From NCBI GenBank assembly GCA_946405625.1, contig CAMJHQ010000011.1, forward strand, positions 1 to 64,000: a stretch of 64,000 nt of DNA, in the 5' to 3' direction. Both the position numbers and the translations under genes were made by a program. Under the pieces are notes generated by a model. That model ran no database searches and was not told the DNA's origin. It saw only the letters and a list, made by a program, of their open reading frames with translations. Shown piece by piece: positions 49,161 to 58,045 of this stretch (positions are counted from its first letter, which is position 1; each line of letters opens with the position of its first letter). The DNA is from an uncultured Lachnospiraceae bacterium. Lineage in GTDB: Bacteria > Bacillota > Clostridia > Lachnospirales > Lachnospiraceae.

Positions 49161-49664
49161 ATGAATAATGAACAGGAAAAATTACAAATTGAAGCATTTA
49201 GACGCGTTGTTAAACGTCTCTATATGTATCTTTACATAGGACTGTTTTTAGCCGGAGCTGCTCTTATCCTTTCTGCCATTATCAGTATTCATCTGGACAA
49301 TCAGCAATCTGCTGAATACAGAGAAACAACTGCAACATATACCCATTATACACAGGAAGAATATTTCGATCACCTCAAAAACGATTATGTTACGAAATAT
49401 ACAAGTAACTATGAGTTTAAAGTAAATGGTGTAACATATAAAATAAAAGGTGAAACACATGAAGAGCTATCTCGGGAAATAAGATTAAACCCAAGCTTCG
49501 ATACGACAATTAAAATCAAGTACGATCCTGCAAATCCCAACAACTATCTTCTCGAAAAAAAACATTATGTAGAGATTATTCTCGGTCTTGGCGTATGGAT
49601 AATTCTCGCATTCGTTATTTGTAAGGGTCACATTACCGATAAAAAGTTACGCGAGCAATGTTAA
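49161..49664 (+). CDS. DUF3592-like membrane protein (copy 1)
   Basis: 167 residues, one of only two plus-strand genes here. Two membrane helices, at about 24-46 and 140-158, enclose an external domain of about 90 residues with YEFKVNGVTYKI and IKIKYDPANPNNYLLE, the DUF3592 pattern. AAAGGAG lies 13 bases before the ATG, a long spacing. A second copy follows at 49806-50285 with about half its residues identical by eye, so they arose by tandem duplication. Function unknown. Confidence 0.8.
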   Translation: MNNEQEKLQIEAFRRVVKRLYMYLYIGLFLAGAALILSAIISIHLDNQQSAEYRETTATYTHYTQEEYFDHLKNDYVTKYTSNYEFKVNGVTYKIKGETHEELSREIRLNPSFDTTIKIKYDPANPNNYLLEKKHYVEIILGLGVWIILAFVICKGHITDKKLREQC

Positions 49665-49805
49665 TCCATGATCTTGGATCAAACTCTGAAAAGCCTGATA
49701 CACCTGCACAGAATAGTTTTATGCCGAGCAGTTTCAGGATCAGCCACAGATTTCCAAGTGCAAATGATAATATCGTATCTAGTAATGAAAGAAGGTAGAC
49801 TCTAT

Positions 49806-50285
49806 ATGCGAAAAGAAATAATCAGAAGAATGATGAAAAGCTTTTATATGATTCTTTACATCACTTTGTTCTTATTTGGACTGGCTATTATCCTGGCAGC
49901 TCTGATAAATATGCATCTGGATAATAAAGAAGCTAAAGGGTACATAGAAACAACTGCATCATTTTCCGGTTATTCGAAAGATGAAACTTATGATCTTTCC
50001 AATGAAAAATATGTCACAGAATACACCGGTCATTATACATTTGAAGTGAATGGCCAAAAATATAAGACTGAAGCCAAAGAAAAAAGATCGAACTCAGACT
50101 CCTTTAAAAAGACAATTAAAGTCAAGTACGATCCTTCAAACCCCAATATAAATATCCCTGAGTATGCATACTATAAGGATATCTTAATCGGTCTCGGCGT
50201 CTGGGTAATACTCTTCTTCTTTCTCCGTAACGGATACATTACCGAGAAGAAAGCCATCGAATATTACGCAACGCATCCCAATTAA
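49806..50285 (+). CDS. DUF3592-like membrane protein (copy 2)
   Basis: 159 residues from the ATG at 49806 (MRKEIIRRM); the frame is open further upstream but the region has no domain match and the first copy begins at the same place. Two helices flank YTFEVNGQKYKTE and IKVKYDPSNPNINIPE. GAAGG lies ten bases before the ATG. It ends three bases from the barstar gene, which runs toward it on the other strand, so no room exists for a separate terminator. Function unknown. Confidence 0.8.
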   Translation: MRKEIIRRMMKSFYMILYITLFLFGLAIILAALINMHLDNKEAKGYIETTASFSGYSKDETYDLSNEKYVTEYTGHYTFEVNGQKYKTEAKEKRSNSDSFKKTIKVKYDPSNPNINIPEYAYYKDILIGLGVWVILFFFLRNGYITEKKAIEYYATHPN

Positions 50286-50288
50286 ATA

Positions 50289-50708
50289 TTATTCAAACAC
50301 AAACTGTATTGCTTCGTTTTCCTCTGCGACATCGTCACAAAGTCTGCGAAACTTCTTCATGTAATCCTTCATTTCATCTGAAGATTGCTCAATGCCTTTA
50401 ACGACAATAGTCTTCTCTTCAAAGTCTTCAGTCAGAACATCGTAAAGTGCATCCAGATTATTTCCGAAGTAATCCGGTACTTCTATAGCATCTCTTATTC
50501 TGGAATACAAATCTTCTTTATCCGATACACCCTCTAGATCCAGAATTATAGCATCTTGATCTGCATCAGTCTGACTGATCAAATCAAGCGAATCCTCCAT
50601 CACAGAATCCTCTTCCATAGCAGGAGCATCATCCATGTTTTCAGGCAATGTATAGAAACTCTCATCAAAAGGATTATCTCTTTTCATTTCATCATCATTT
50701 TTATTCAT
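50289..50708 (-). CDS. Barstar-family RNase inhibitor
   Basis: 139 residues. An acidic N-terminal extension of about 50 residues precedes the barstar fold: ILDLEGVSDKEDLYSRIRDA, then VPDYFGNNLDALYDVL (the YFGNNLDAL motif whose Tyr and Asp contact the RNase), and FVFE at the end. It neutralises barnase-type ribonucleases in the cytosol. The barnase lipoprotein gene is nine bases upstream, so they form an RNase-immunity pair. Length exceeds the typical 90 residues because of the acidic extension. Strong call. Confidence 0.94.
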   Translation of the reverse strand: MNKNDDEMKRDNPFDESFYTLPENMDDAPAMEEDSVMEDSLDLISQTDADQDAIILDLEGVSDKEDLYSRIRDAIEVPDYFGNNLDALYDVLTEDFEEKTIVVKGIEQSSDEMKDYMKKFRRLCDDVAEENEAIQFVFE

Positions 50709-50717
50709 AGCGCAGTC

Positions 50718-51437
50718 CTACCTTTCTTCTCCGTAGAGCAGTTCAAAGGTTTCATAATGATCATCTGTATAGTATACTCTTCCGTCATCGGAATATACTA
50801 TTCTCTTTGCGCCTCTCTTCTTCTTTCCTTTAGTATCTATATCGCATTCATGATAAGTTCCGTACTCGGGAAGAACGCCCTCACGATTACCGAATGTATC
50901 GCCTCCGATGGATTTACCCGGAGCATATTCTTCAAGTGAACCTCCGGACCATCCCAGCTTCTTTGCCTCTTTCTTAGTAATAAAGTTTGATGGCAGTTCA
51001 CCATATTGATGAATATATAAAGCCACATCTTCCTTTGACGTATATTCTCCATCTTTATCAAGAAGAGCTTCTTCGGAAGTCAGTTCGGTTTTTTCTTCTG
51101 AAGCTTCTTCTGTAACCTCTTCAGTGGCTTCTTCCGTCTTATTCTCAATAACGGCCTCAGTAGTCACCTCTGTAGTTTTCTCAGCAACCGCCTCGGTCGT
51201 CGACTCTGTCTTCTTCTCAGTGACTGCTTCAGTAGTCTTTCCCGAATTTTCCGCTGTTGTCGCTTCGGTTACCGAATCCGACGCAGCTTCAGAAACCGCT
51301 TCGGTTGTAACTACATTTATGGTTTCTGTCGAAGCTTCTGTCTTCTTCCCCTTCTTACCACATGCAGCTATTCCGAGAAGCATAACACCTATGAGAAGTA
51401 TTCCCAGTATTCTTTTCAAAATGTATTTATTATTCAT
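50718..51437 (-). CDS. Barnase-family ribonuclease as a lipoprotein
   Basis: 239 residues from the ATG at 51437, with AAAGGAACAGAGAG upstream. Signal peptide with lipobox GIAAC (Cys26), a linker of about 90 residues built of TEAVTEKKTE-like repeats, then a barnase fold of about 110 residues. Catalytic residues of barnase align: Glu197 (HECDID), Arg208 and Arg212 (RGAKRIVYSDDG) and His227 (TDDHYETF). The enzyme would sit on the outer face of the membrane and cut RNA. The barstar gene follows. An anchored barnase suggests a nuclease for extracellular RNA or a contact effector. Enzyme call strong, use inferred. Confidence 0.92.
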   Translation of the reverse strand: MNNKYILKRILGILLIGVMLLGIAACGKKGKKTEASTETINVVTTEAVSEAASDSVTEATTAENSGKTTEAVTEKKTESTTEAVAEKTTEVTTEAVIENKTEEATEEVTEEASEEKTELTSEEALLDKDGEYTSKEDVALYIHQYGELPSNFITKKEAKKLGWSGGSLEEYAPGKSIGGDTFGNREGVLPEYGTYHECDIDTKGKKKRGAKRIVYSDDGRVYYTDDHYETFELLYGEER

Positions 51438-51531
51438 CTCTCTGTTCCTTTGCGGCACCTACTCAGTTTAATCATCTTCAGGAATTATACCTGAACATCA
51501 TTCTCAGCTCCCTCAGAAGCATCGCTCCATC

Positions 51532-52323
51532 CTAATTGCTTTCAATATGCCAGAGCTTTGACCTATCATATGGATCCGGAAGTTTAATCCAGCTTGATCT
51601 GCTCTCCTCTATATACCATCCGTCAGATTCATATTCCATCCAGCCATTATCTCCGAAATCCGAGGAAATGCCTTCATACCAGTACTGCCATATATTCGGC
51701 TCAACGTCGGTATTATACCACAGATAGCAGTCAGATTCCTGATCATAATAGCTTTTATACTCTTCGTTCCATCTAAGCTTCTTTTCAAAATCATCGGACT
51801 CAGTCACAATCCTGTAGCTGCTGTCTCCGGTTTTATCAAGAAATATTTCCCTGCCAAATATATCAACATTTGAAGGTCCGGGATCTCCGTTTTCAGATAC
51901 TCTTACCCGATCATCTACGTATCCTCTATTGGAATTATCTTTTAATGAACGGAAAAAGAAAACTCCACCCCAGAGAACCAATATACCAATGATGATAACA
52001 ACAAATGCGATCACGCCGGTAAAATCCCCGCCTGATCCCGGTGAATTCCAATCATCGGAATCATTATATGAACGATCCGAATTGAAAAAGAAGCCTTCCG
52101 AATCAGAATTATCCGATGAATTCCAGTCATCGGAATTCCTATATGATCGATTCGAGCTTGAAAACAAGCCTCCTGAATCCGAATAACGATCTGATCTCCA
52201 GCTTGAGCGATTCGAACTTGAATATGATCTGCTTGAGCTCGAACGCGAAAAAGAACGGCTCGAACCCGAGTGCGTACGACTTGAACTTGAATGTGAACTT
52301 GAACTATGACCACGCGGCGGCAT
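51532..52323 (-). CDS. Ser-rich single-TM protein
   Basis: 263 residues from the ATG at 52323 (MPPRGHSSSSH), preceded by AAAGGGGTGAAGAAT. The N-terminal 100 residues are cytosolic, with Ser making up over a third, mixed with Arg, Asn, Asp and Tyr, in loose repeats (SSSRSYSSSNRS, RSYNDSDDW). One membrane helix (about 102-125), then an external domain of about 135 residues rich in Trp and Tyr. The start overlaps the end of the MutS-like gene by 20 bases, so they are coupled. Proteins with the same MPPRxxxSSS start occur in Firmicutes, function unknown. Confidence 0.7.
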   Translation of the reverse strand: MPPRGHSSSSHSSSSRTHSGSSRSFSRSSSSRSYSSSNRSSWRSDRYSDSGGLFSSSNRSYRNSDDWNSSDNSDSEGFFFNSDRSYNDSDDWNSPGSGGDFTGVIAFVVIIIGILVLWGGVFFFRSLKDNSNRGYVDDRVRVSENGDPGPSNVDIFGREIFLDKTGDSSYRIVTESDDFEKKLRWNEEYKSYYDQESDCYLWYNTDVEPNIWQYWYEGISSDFGDNGWMEYESDGWYIEESRSSWIKLPDPYDRSKLWHIESN

Positions 52324-53890
52324 ATTCTTCACCCCTTTCTGTTATACTATCCGGAAATCCCATTCCTTTCATAAGCTGTATAGCATTTGTTTTTACATTC
52401 TTACCTTCCAGAAGCTTATAATCAAACTTCACTTCTCCGTCTTCTATCTGACAGTCGAAATGATATGAATCATACAGATTTTCCATGAACTCCACAAGTT
52501 CCATATCATGTGTTGCAGTGATCACAACTGCATTTCTTTCCGAAAGATATTCCAGAACCGAGCGTGATGCTGCGATTCTCTCCTTTGTATTTGTTCCTTT
52601 AAGTATCTCATCAATAACAATAAGTGTACGGATTCCCGAATCTGTTGTTTCCAGCATTCTTTTAAGATACTTTATCTCTCGAACATAGTAGCTTTCACCT
52701 TCCTGCACATCGTCCCTGAGTGCCATGGAAGTCATTACATACATTTCCGGAAATGCCATACTGTCGGCAGCACATGTATTTATCGTCTCTCCGAGGATAA
52801 CATTTATTGCAAGCGCCTTCATGAAGGTTGATTTACCCGTGGCATTTGCCCCCGTAAAGAAGCAGTTCTTTTTCATGATAAGATCGTTCTTTACCGGATT
52901 ATTAAGAAGCGGATGATATACTGCTTTACATTCTATATATCCGTCAGATCTGATCTCAGGCTGACAGCTGTCAAGGCTGTTCCTGAAAGATGCCACCGAT
53001 ATTGCAGCATCAAGCCATCCTATAAATTCATACAGCTTCATCAAATCAGCATTTCGGCTTTTCAATTTGTTTATTACCATGGAACAGCATATAACATCGA
53101 TCAGTGTCACTCCAAGAATATACGAACCGATAACGCTCATAGGTTCTCCTGAATTCTGCATATTCTTTCTGGCAGTATAGAAGTTGATTACTTCTGTCAG
53201 CTTTGACAGTTCCTTAATATTCTTTTTGATTCCCTCTGACTCATATCTCGATGCAAGCTTCTCTGATTTCATCAGAAATTCTCCGAACTGTATAATCCCT
53301 CTGATTGAAGCCAGTGCCTCGAGTTCATTTTCATATTTCAGTTTTACAACCGCATACACAATGATATTGATAGTTGCAACCATGACAATAAGCCCACCGA
53401 ACTGCGGCTTAAATATCGCCAGGATAATAGAAAAAATCAACAGACATAAAAGCAGCGGATAGATAAATGCATGCTTTATCCTGATATCCTGAAATGTATC
53501 TAAAGTATCCGGCACATAATAATCAATATACCTTTTTCCTACCCTTATGAGTCCGCGCTCCACATAAATCCTGTCTTCCTCGTTTTCATCAAAAAAGCGT
53601 GCCTCTTTGTCAAGTTTATTTCTTTCGTCTACTGTATTTCCGTGAAGTATATGATAAAGCACCTGCTCTCCCGCATAACTTCTGGTATGATTTACTCGGT
53701 AGAATACTTCATCCATTTCAAGATCATTCCAGGTTATCGGATCTATGGCTCTCTCCTGCTTATCCTTTACCAGATCATGATAAATGTTTACCTTTTCAAT
53801 CATATCGCGGGATTCTTTTAAACTTCCGAGTTCTCGCGGATCGACTCCATATTCCTTCTTTATTCTGCTGATACTCTGCTGTCTTTTCAT
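52304..53890 (-). CDS. Membrane MutS-like ATPase
   Basis: 528 residues. The C-terminal about 200 residues are a MutS domain V: Walker A TGANATGKSTF (about 347-357), DDVQEGESYYVREI, Walker B LIVIDEILKGTNTKER and TATHDMELVE. The mismatch-binding and connector domains are missing. Instead there are two hydrophobic segments at about 141-183, then a lever-like helical region. These DNA-independent, membrane-linked MutS relatives are common in Firmicutes but poorly studied. Coupled to the Ser-rich membrane protein. Mismatch repair is unlikely. Confidence 0.9.
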   Translation of the reverse strand: MKRQQSISRIKKEYGVDPRELGSLKESRDMIEKVNIYHDLVKDKQERAIDPITWNDLEMDEVFYRVNHTRSYAGEQVLYHILHGNTVDERNKLDKEARFFDENEEDRIYVERGLIRVGKRYIDYYVPDTLDTFQDIRIKHAFIYPLLLCLLIFSIILAIFKPQFGGLIVMVATINIIVYAVVKLKYENELEALASIRGIIQFGEFLMKSEKLASRYESEGIKKNIKELSKLTEVINFYTARKNMQNSGEPMSVIGSYILGVTLIDVICCSMVINKLKSRNADLMKLYEFIGWLDAAISVASFRNSLDSCQPEIRSDGYIECKAVYHPLLNNPVKNDLIMKKNCFFTGANATGKSTFMKALAINVILGETINTCAADSMAFPEMYVMTSMALRDDVQEGESYYVREIKYLKRMLETTDSGIRTLIVIDEILKGTNTKERIAASRSVLEYLSERNAVVITATHDMELVEFMENLYDSYHFDCQIEDGEVKFDYKLLEGKNVKTNAIQLMKGMGFPDSITERGEEYAAAWS

Positions 53891-53951
53891 TTAAGTATTA
53901 CATTTTCCTTTCGCTGATTTTCAAATATTCAAACCCTATTATAACACAAAA

Positions 53952-53974
53952 GGGAAACTCGTAAAGAGTTCCCC
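53952..53974 (-). terminator. Terminator after the MATE gene
   Basis: GGGAAACTC (53952-53960) pairs with GAGTTCCCC (53966-53974); the minus transcript continues TTTTGTG. It is 38 bases after the stop at 54012. Confidence 0.75.
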
Positions 53975-54011
53975 TGTCATTACTCTTCCCGATAATTTCA
54001 TACCGAACCTT

Positions 54012-55382
54012 TTATGCACTTAATGTATCATCATCAAGATTTCTGCTGAAGCGTCTGAAGGTTGCAATAAAAAGAATCACTGATAATGCTGCGGCCATAT
54101 AGTCTGTTACAGGCTGTGCCATAGCAGCCATTCTCGCTGTATTGAATAAATGTGTAAATACATAAAGTGTAGGCAGATACAGAATTCCCTGTCTCGATAT
54201 GGAGAGGATCAGCGACGGAAGCATAGCACCCGTGGACTGGATCGCATTTATCATAACGAAGAGGATTCCGATAACCGGACCTGCCAGAATGTATGTTCTC
54301 GAGAATTCCATACCATATCCGAAGGCATCCGCATTATCCAGAAATGTTGTAACAAGCGGGCCTGCAAAGGTATAACAGACAAATGTCATAATAAGACTCA
54401 GGATGAATGCGAAGGCAAGTGAAAACTTCAGCACATCCATATATCTTTTCTTCATCCTTGCTCCGAAGCAGTATCCGAGAAGCGGCTGAACTCCGGAACC
54501 CAGACCGATAAGGAGCATTACCGCGATCATGTTAACCTTCATCGCAACACCGAGTCCCGCAACTGCCATGTCACCGTAATCCTTCATGACATTGTTTATG
54601 ATTATGTTTGAAGTACTCATCAAAATACTGTTAAGAGATGCCGGAACACCTATAGCGAAAACTCCCGATGCTATTCCCTGGCCTGCTCTGTAATCCTTCA
54701 GTTTAATTGACAGCATAGTCTTAGGTGACAGCAGATGCACGAGATAAAATGCAGCCGAAACGAGATTTCCGAGCACTGTTGCTATAGCCGCTCCCGCAAC
54801 GTTCCATCTGAGTCCGAGGATCATGATCGGGTCAAATACGATATTAACCATATTACCGATGATAACACCGGCCATTGCAATCTTAGCATGACCTTCCGCA
54901 CGGAGTACATTACTGAAGATATTACTCATAATGAGGAACGGAATTCCGAGTGCAACTATTCCGAGATACTGCTTTGTATATCCGATACTTTCAGCACTTG
55001 CACCTACTCCCCATGAGATAGGTTCTGCAAGGAGTACGATAGATACAGTTGATACGATACCTACCACAAGTCCTGTCCAGAAACAGAAGCTTGATATCTT
55101 CTTTGCCTTATCATAATCTCCCTGTCCGAGACTTCTCGATATGAAGGATGTTCCTCCGATACCGAACAGCATTCCGACTGCCATGAAGATAAGGAATACA
55201 GGTGTTGCAAGTGATACCGCAGCGAACATAAGTGCATCCTTTGTCTGACCGATGAAGAAAGCATCCGCCAGATTATATACAAGCACCATTATCATACTGA
55301 TTATCGAAGGGATAACATTACTGATTACCGCCTTCGGCACAGGTGCATTTCTGAAAATTTCAATATTCTTTTCGTTATTCAT
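54012..55382 (-). CDS. MATE-family efflux transporter
   Basis: 456 residues with twelve membrane segments. Signature pieces of the DinF/MepA branch: ADAFFIGQTKDALMFAAVSLATP near residue 40, RAEGHAKIAMAGVIIGNMVNIVFDPIMI, and QPLLGYCFGARMKKR. Exports drugs or metabolites against Na+ or H+. Own terminator at 53952-53974. The separate gene at 55476 is 93 bases upstream. Substrate unknown; family call strong. Confidence 0.95.
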   Translation of the reverse strand: MNNEKNIEIFRNAPVPKAVISNVIPSIISMIMVLVYNLADAFFIGQTKDALMFAAVSLATPVFLIFMAVGMLFGIGGTSFISRSLGQGDYDKAKKISSFCFWTGLVVGIVSTVSIVLLAEPISWGVGASAESIGYTKQYLGIVALGIPFLIMSNIFSNVLRAEGHAKIAMAGVIIGNMVNIVFDPIMILGLRWNVAGAAIATVLGNLVSAAFYLVHLLSPKTMLSIKLKDYRAGQGIASGVFAIGVPASLNSILMSTSNIIINNVMKDYGDMAVAGLGVAMKVNMIAVMLLIGLGSGVQPLLGYCFGARMKKRYMDVLKFSLAFAFILSLIMTFVCYTFAGPLVTTFLDNADAFGYGMEFSRTYILAGPVIGILFVMINAIQSTGAMLPSLILSISRQGILYLPTLYVFTHLFNTARMAAMAQPVTDYMAAALSVILFIATFRRFSRNLDDDTLSA

Positions 55383-55475
55383 TTAACAGACAAATCCTTT
55401 TCATTTATTCCCCCATTTATACCTCATTATAATTCCCTTTGAAATATAGCCTTAGTGTATGTTCCTGCCGCTAAT

Positions 55476-56273
55476 CTACCATCCATATGATAATAACATC
55501 GGCCAGAAAACTATGATACTCATCATTGCCATATAGCATATCGACTTTGGCATCATCAGCATACCGAGCTTAGGATTTTTCTTTCCGTTTATCGCAACAG
55601 GAAGATAAAAAACAAAGCTTAGAATAGTCAGCAATATAAGACTCATATAGAATTCACCGGGCATCATATATGCATTTCTTATAACAGTGCAGAGCCCGAA
55701 AACCGTCAAAATTCCGATAAGTGAAAATACACTGTTACGGATTATCGCCCAGGTTCTGCTTCCTTCCTCGGAAAACCATTTATTCATCGGAAGCAGCACA
55801 ATGATGACTCTTATGATCGTGAGTATTTTGATAGCCGTTTCAAGCACCAGGTTAAATTCGGCTCCGCTATATTCTATTGAATCGCCCATCATAAGCAGCA
55901 GATTGTAGAAAAATGTCATCGTTATCGACGACAGGATATTCCCTATCCCAAAGAAAACATTTTTCTTCCACATTTTTCCGCGAAATGCCACAATTATCCT
56001 CGGAACAAGATGAAAACCGTCTCCTATAAGAAGCAGCATTCCCATAAAAAAAGCAAAAGAGAATTTCAACCTAAGCTTACTATGTCGCAAGCCTGTCGGA
56101 GTGATGCTGTATTTCCAAAAAGCAGTCACTACTATAGCAGCAATAAAGATCAGATATACTATGCAGAATATCCCCTCTGCATATCTCGCAGCTTTGGGTT
56201 TAGTGTTTCTCTCATCTTGATCATCATCTGTCAGCGTCTTATCAGTATTTTCCGGATCATCCATTTTTCCCAT
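55476..56273 (-). CDS. Seven-TM protein of unknown function
   Basis: 265 residues. A polar, acidic N-terminus of about 30 residues and then about seven membrane segments, with short loops and a GDGFHLVPRII motif after the second. AGGGGATTGAAGT precedes the ATG. No family assigned with confidence. It is not tightly linked to its neighbours (93 and over 200 bases). Confidence 0.6.
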   Translation of the reverse strand: MGKMDDPENTDKTLTDDDQDERNTKPKAARYAEGIFCIVYLIFIAAIVVTAFWKYSITPTGLRHSKLRLKFSFAFFMGMLLLIGDGFHLVPRIIVAFRGKMWKKNVFFGIGNILSSITMTFFYNLLLMMGDSIEYSGAEFNLVLETAIKILTIIRVIIVLLPMNKWFSEEGSRTWAIIRNSVFSLIGILTVFGLCTVIRNAYMMPGEFYMSLILLTILSFVFYLPVAINGKKNPKLGMLMMPKSICYMAMMSIIVFWPMLLSYGW

Positions 56274-56400
56274 ACTTCAATCCCCTCATACGGTAATAAT
56301 GCCATCATATGACTCTTAGCGCTAATTATCCACACCTTCACATAGCTCTTAATGCCTCATAAGACCATTAAATACCTTCACATTTCATATGGTAAATTGT

Positions 56401-56437
56401 GCCCCTGAGAAACCGTGTCTTGTGTCATCTCAGGGGC
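56401..56437. other. Perfect 10-bp hairpin GCCCCTGAGA/TCTCAGGGGC
   Basis: Arms 56401-56410 and 56428-56437, 45 bases after the purB stop. No run of T follows on either strand, so it is a weak terminator or a 3' stabilising hairpin. Confidence 0.5.
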
Positions 56438-56481
56438 TAAATTATTTAGACCATCATATATTTATAACATTAATACTTTTC

Positions 56482-57936
56482 TTATACATTGATCACTGCT
56501 GTAAGTCCGAGTTCATCCTTGTTTGCCTCAAGAAGCGGCTTGATGATCTCATTTATATATTCCTCTGTCTGCTGAGGAGCACGGCCTACATAGAGCGAAG
56601 GCTCCATCAGGCTTTCAAGCTCTTCAAGTGTTCTTCCGAATGCAGGATCAGCTGCGATTCTCTGAAGGAGATCATTCTCCTTACCCTCACGCTTAACGAC
56701 TGCACCTGCTTCCATTGAATACTGTCTGATCTTCTCATGAAGCTCCTGACGGTCACCGCCTGCCTTTGTAGCATCCATCATGATATTCTCTGTTGCCATG
56801 AAAGGAATCTCTTCCATGAACTTCTTATAGATAACCTTGTCATATACAACAAGTCCGTCAACGATATTGAGATAGAGGTCGAGAATTCCGTCAACTGCAA
56901 GGAATGCTTCCGGTACTGAGATTCTCTTGTTTGCCGAATCATCCAGAGTTCTCTCGAACCACTGTGTAGCTGCGGTTATAGCCGGATTAACGGCATCGCA
57001 GATAACATAGTTTGCAAGAGATGCGATACGCTCGCTTCTCATAGGATTTCTCTTATATGCCATAGCAGATGAACCGATCTGATTCTTCTCGAAAGGCTCC
57101 TCAATCTGCTTCAGGTGCTGAAGAAGTCTGATATCGTTTGAGAACTTATGAGCACTCTGAGCAATTCCTGCGAGTACATTCAGAACTCTTGAATCAACCT
57201 TACGTGAATATGTCTGACCTGATACAGGATATACATCATCAAATCCCATCTTCTCAGCAATTATCTTATCAAGCTTCTTAACCTTCTCATGATCTCCGTT
57301 GAAGAGCTCAAGGAATGAAGCTTGAGTTCCTGTTGTCCCCTTTGATCCGAGCAGCTTCTGCTGTGAGATCATATATTCAACATCCGAAAGATCCATGTAG
57401 AGCTCATTCAGCCAGAGAGTTGCTCTCTTACCTACTGTAGTAGGCTGTGCAGGCTGGAAATGTGTGAATGCTATAGTCGGAAGATCCTTATATTCCATAG
57501 CAAACTTTGAAAGCTCGTTGATTACATTTAAAAGCTTCTTTCTTACAAGCTTAAGTCCTTCAGTCATAATGATAACATCTGTGTTATCACCTACATAGCA
57601 GCTTGTAGCTCCGAGGTGGATGATACCTGCTGCCTTCGGGCACTGGAAGCCATAAGTATGTACATGAGCCATAACATCATGACGAACCTTTGCCTCTTCG
57701 GCCTTTGCCATATCATAATCGATTTCTTCGCTGTGAGCCTTGAGCTCATCGATCATTTCCTGAGTAATTCTAGGCTGTCCGTCCTCACCGAGCAGATTCA
57801 GTTCCTTCTCTGCTTCTGCAAGAGCGATCCACAGCTTGCGCCATGTCTTAAACTTCTTGTCCGGTGAAAAGATATACTGCATTTCTTTGCTCGCATATCT
57901 TTCTGAAAGCGGGCTTACATACTTATCCTGTGTCAT
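56482..57936 (-). CDS. purB: Adenylosuccinate lyase
   Basis: 484 residues from the ATG at 57936, nine bases after GGAGG; the frame is open for 11 more codons. Cleaves SAICAR and adenylosuccinate in purine synthesis. Signature loop QIGSSAMAYKRNPMRSER, catalytic His regions HLGATSCYVGDN and TAFTHFQPAQPTTVGKR. The long form of about 480 residues is the eukaryote-like type seen in Clostridia. It belongs to the same pathway as purO/purH at 11-13 kb but is separate. A palindrome in its leader (57985-58010) may be an operator. Strong call. Confidence 0.97.
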   Translation of the reverse strand: MTQDKYVSPLSERYASKEMQYIFSPDKKFKTWRKLWIALAEAEKELNLLGEDGQPRITQEMIDELKAHSEEIDYDMAKAEEAKVRHDVMAHVHTYGFQCPKAAGIIHLGATSCYVGDNTDVIIMTEGLKLVRKKLLNVINELSKFAMEYKDLPTIAFTHFQPAQPTTVGKRATLWLNELYMDLSDVEYMISQQKLLGSKGTTGTQASFLELFNGDHEKVKKLDKIIAEKMGFDDVYPVSGQTYSRKVDSRVLNVLAGIAQSAHKFSNDIRLLQHLKQIEEPFEKNQIGSSAMAYKRNPMRSERIASLANYVICDAVNPAITAATQWFERTLDDSANKRISVPEAFLAVDGILDLYLNIVDGLVVYDKVIYKKFMEEIPFMATENIMMDATKAGGDRQELHEKIRQYSMEAGAVVKREGKENDLLQRIAADPAFGRTLEELESLMEPSLYVGRAPQQTEEYINEIIKPLLEANKDELGLTAVINV

Positions 57937-57984
57937 GTTCCTGTTCCTCCATATATACTTATTGTACATTATTAACTATCGGAC

Positions 57985-58010
57985 GGTATATGATCTGCAG
58001 GTCATATACC
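57985..58010. promoter_or_regulatory. Palindrome GGTATATGA-N8-TCATATACC before purB
   Basis: Exact nine-base arms (57985-57993 and 58002-58010) in the leader of purB, 49 bases before its start and 36 bases after the rfbD stop. No T run follows, so an operator or leader hairpin is more likely than a terminator. Confidence 0.45.
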
Positions 58011-58045
58011 TGTTTGATTTATATAATACCAATATTCATTATAAT

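Noticed and set aside
49668-49805. N-terminal extension of the second DUF3592 protein
   Set aside because: The first copy begins at the equivalent of 49806, and the extension has no domain or site.
52304-53890. Mismatch-repair MutS
   Set aside because: Mismatch-binding and connector domains are missing and two TM segments are present.
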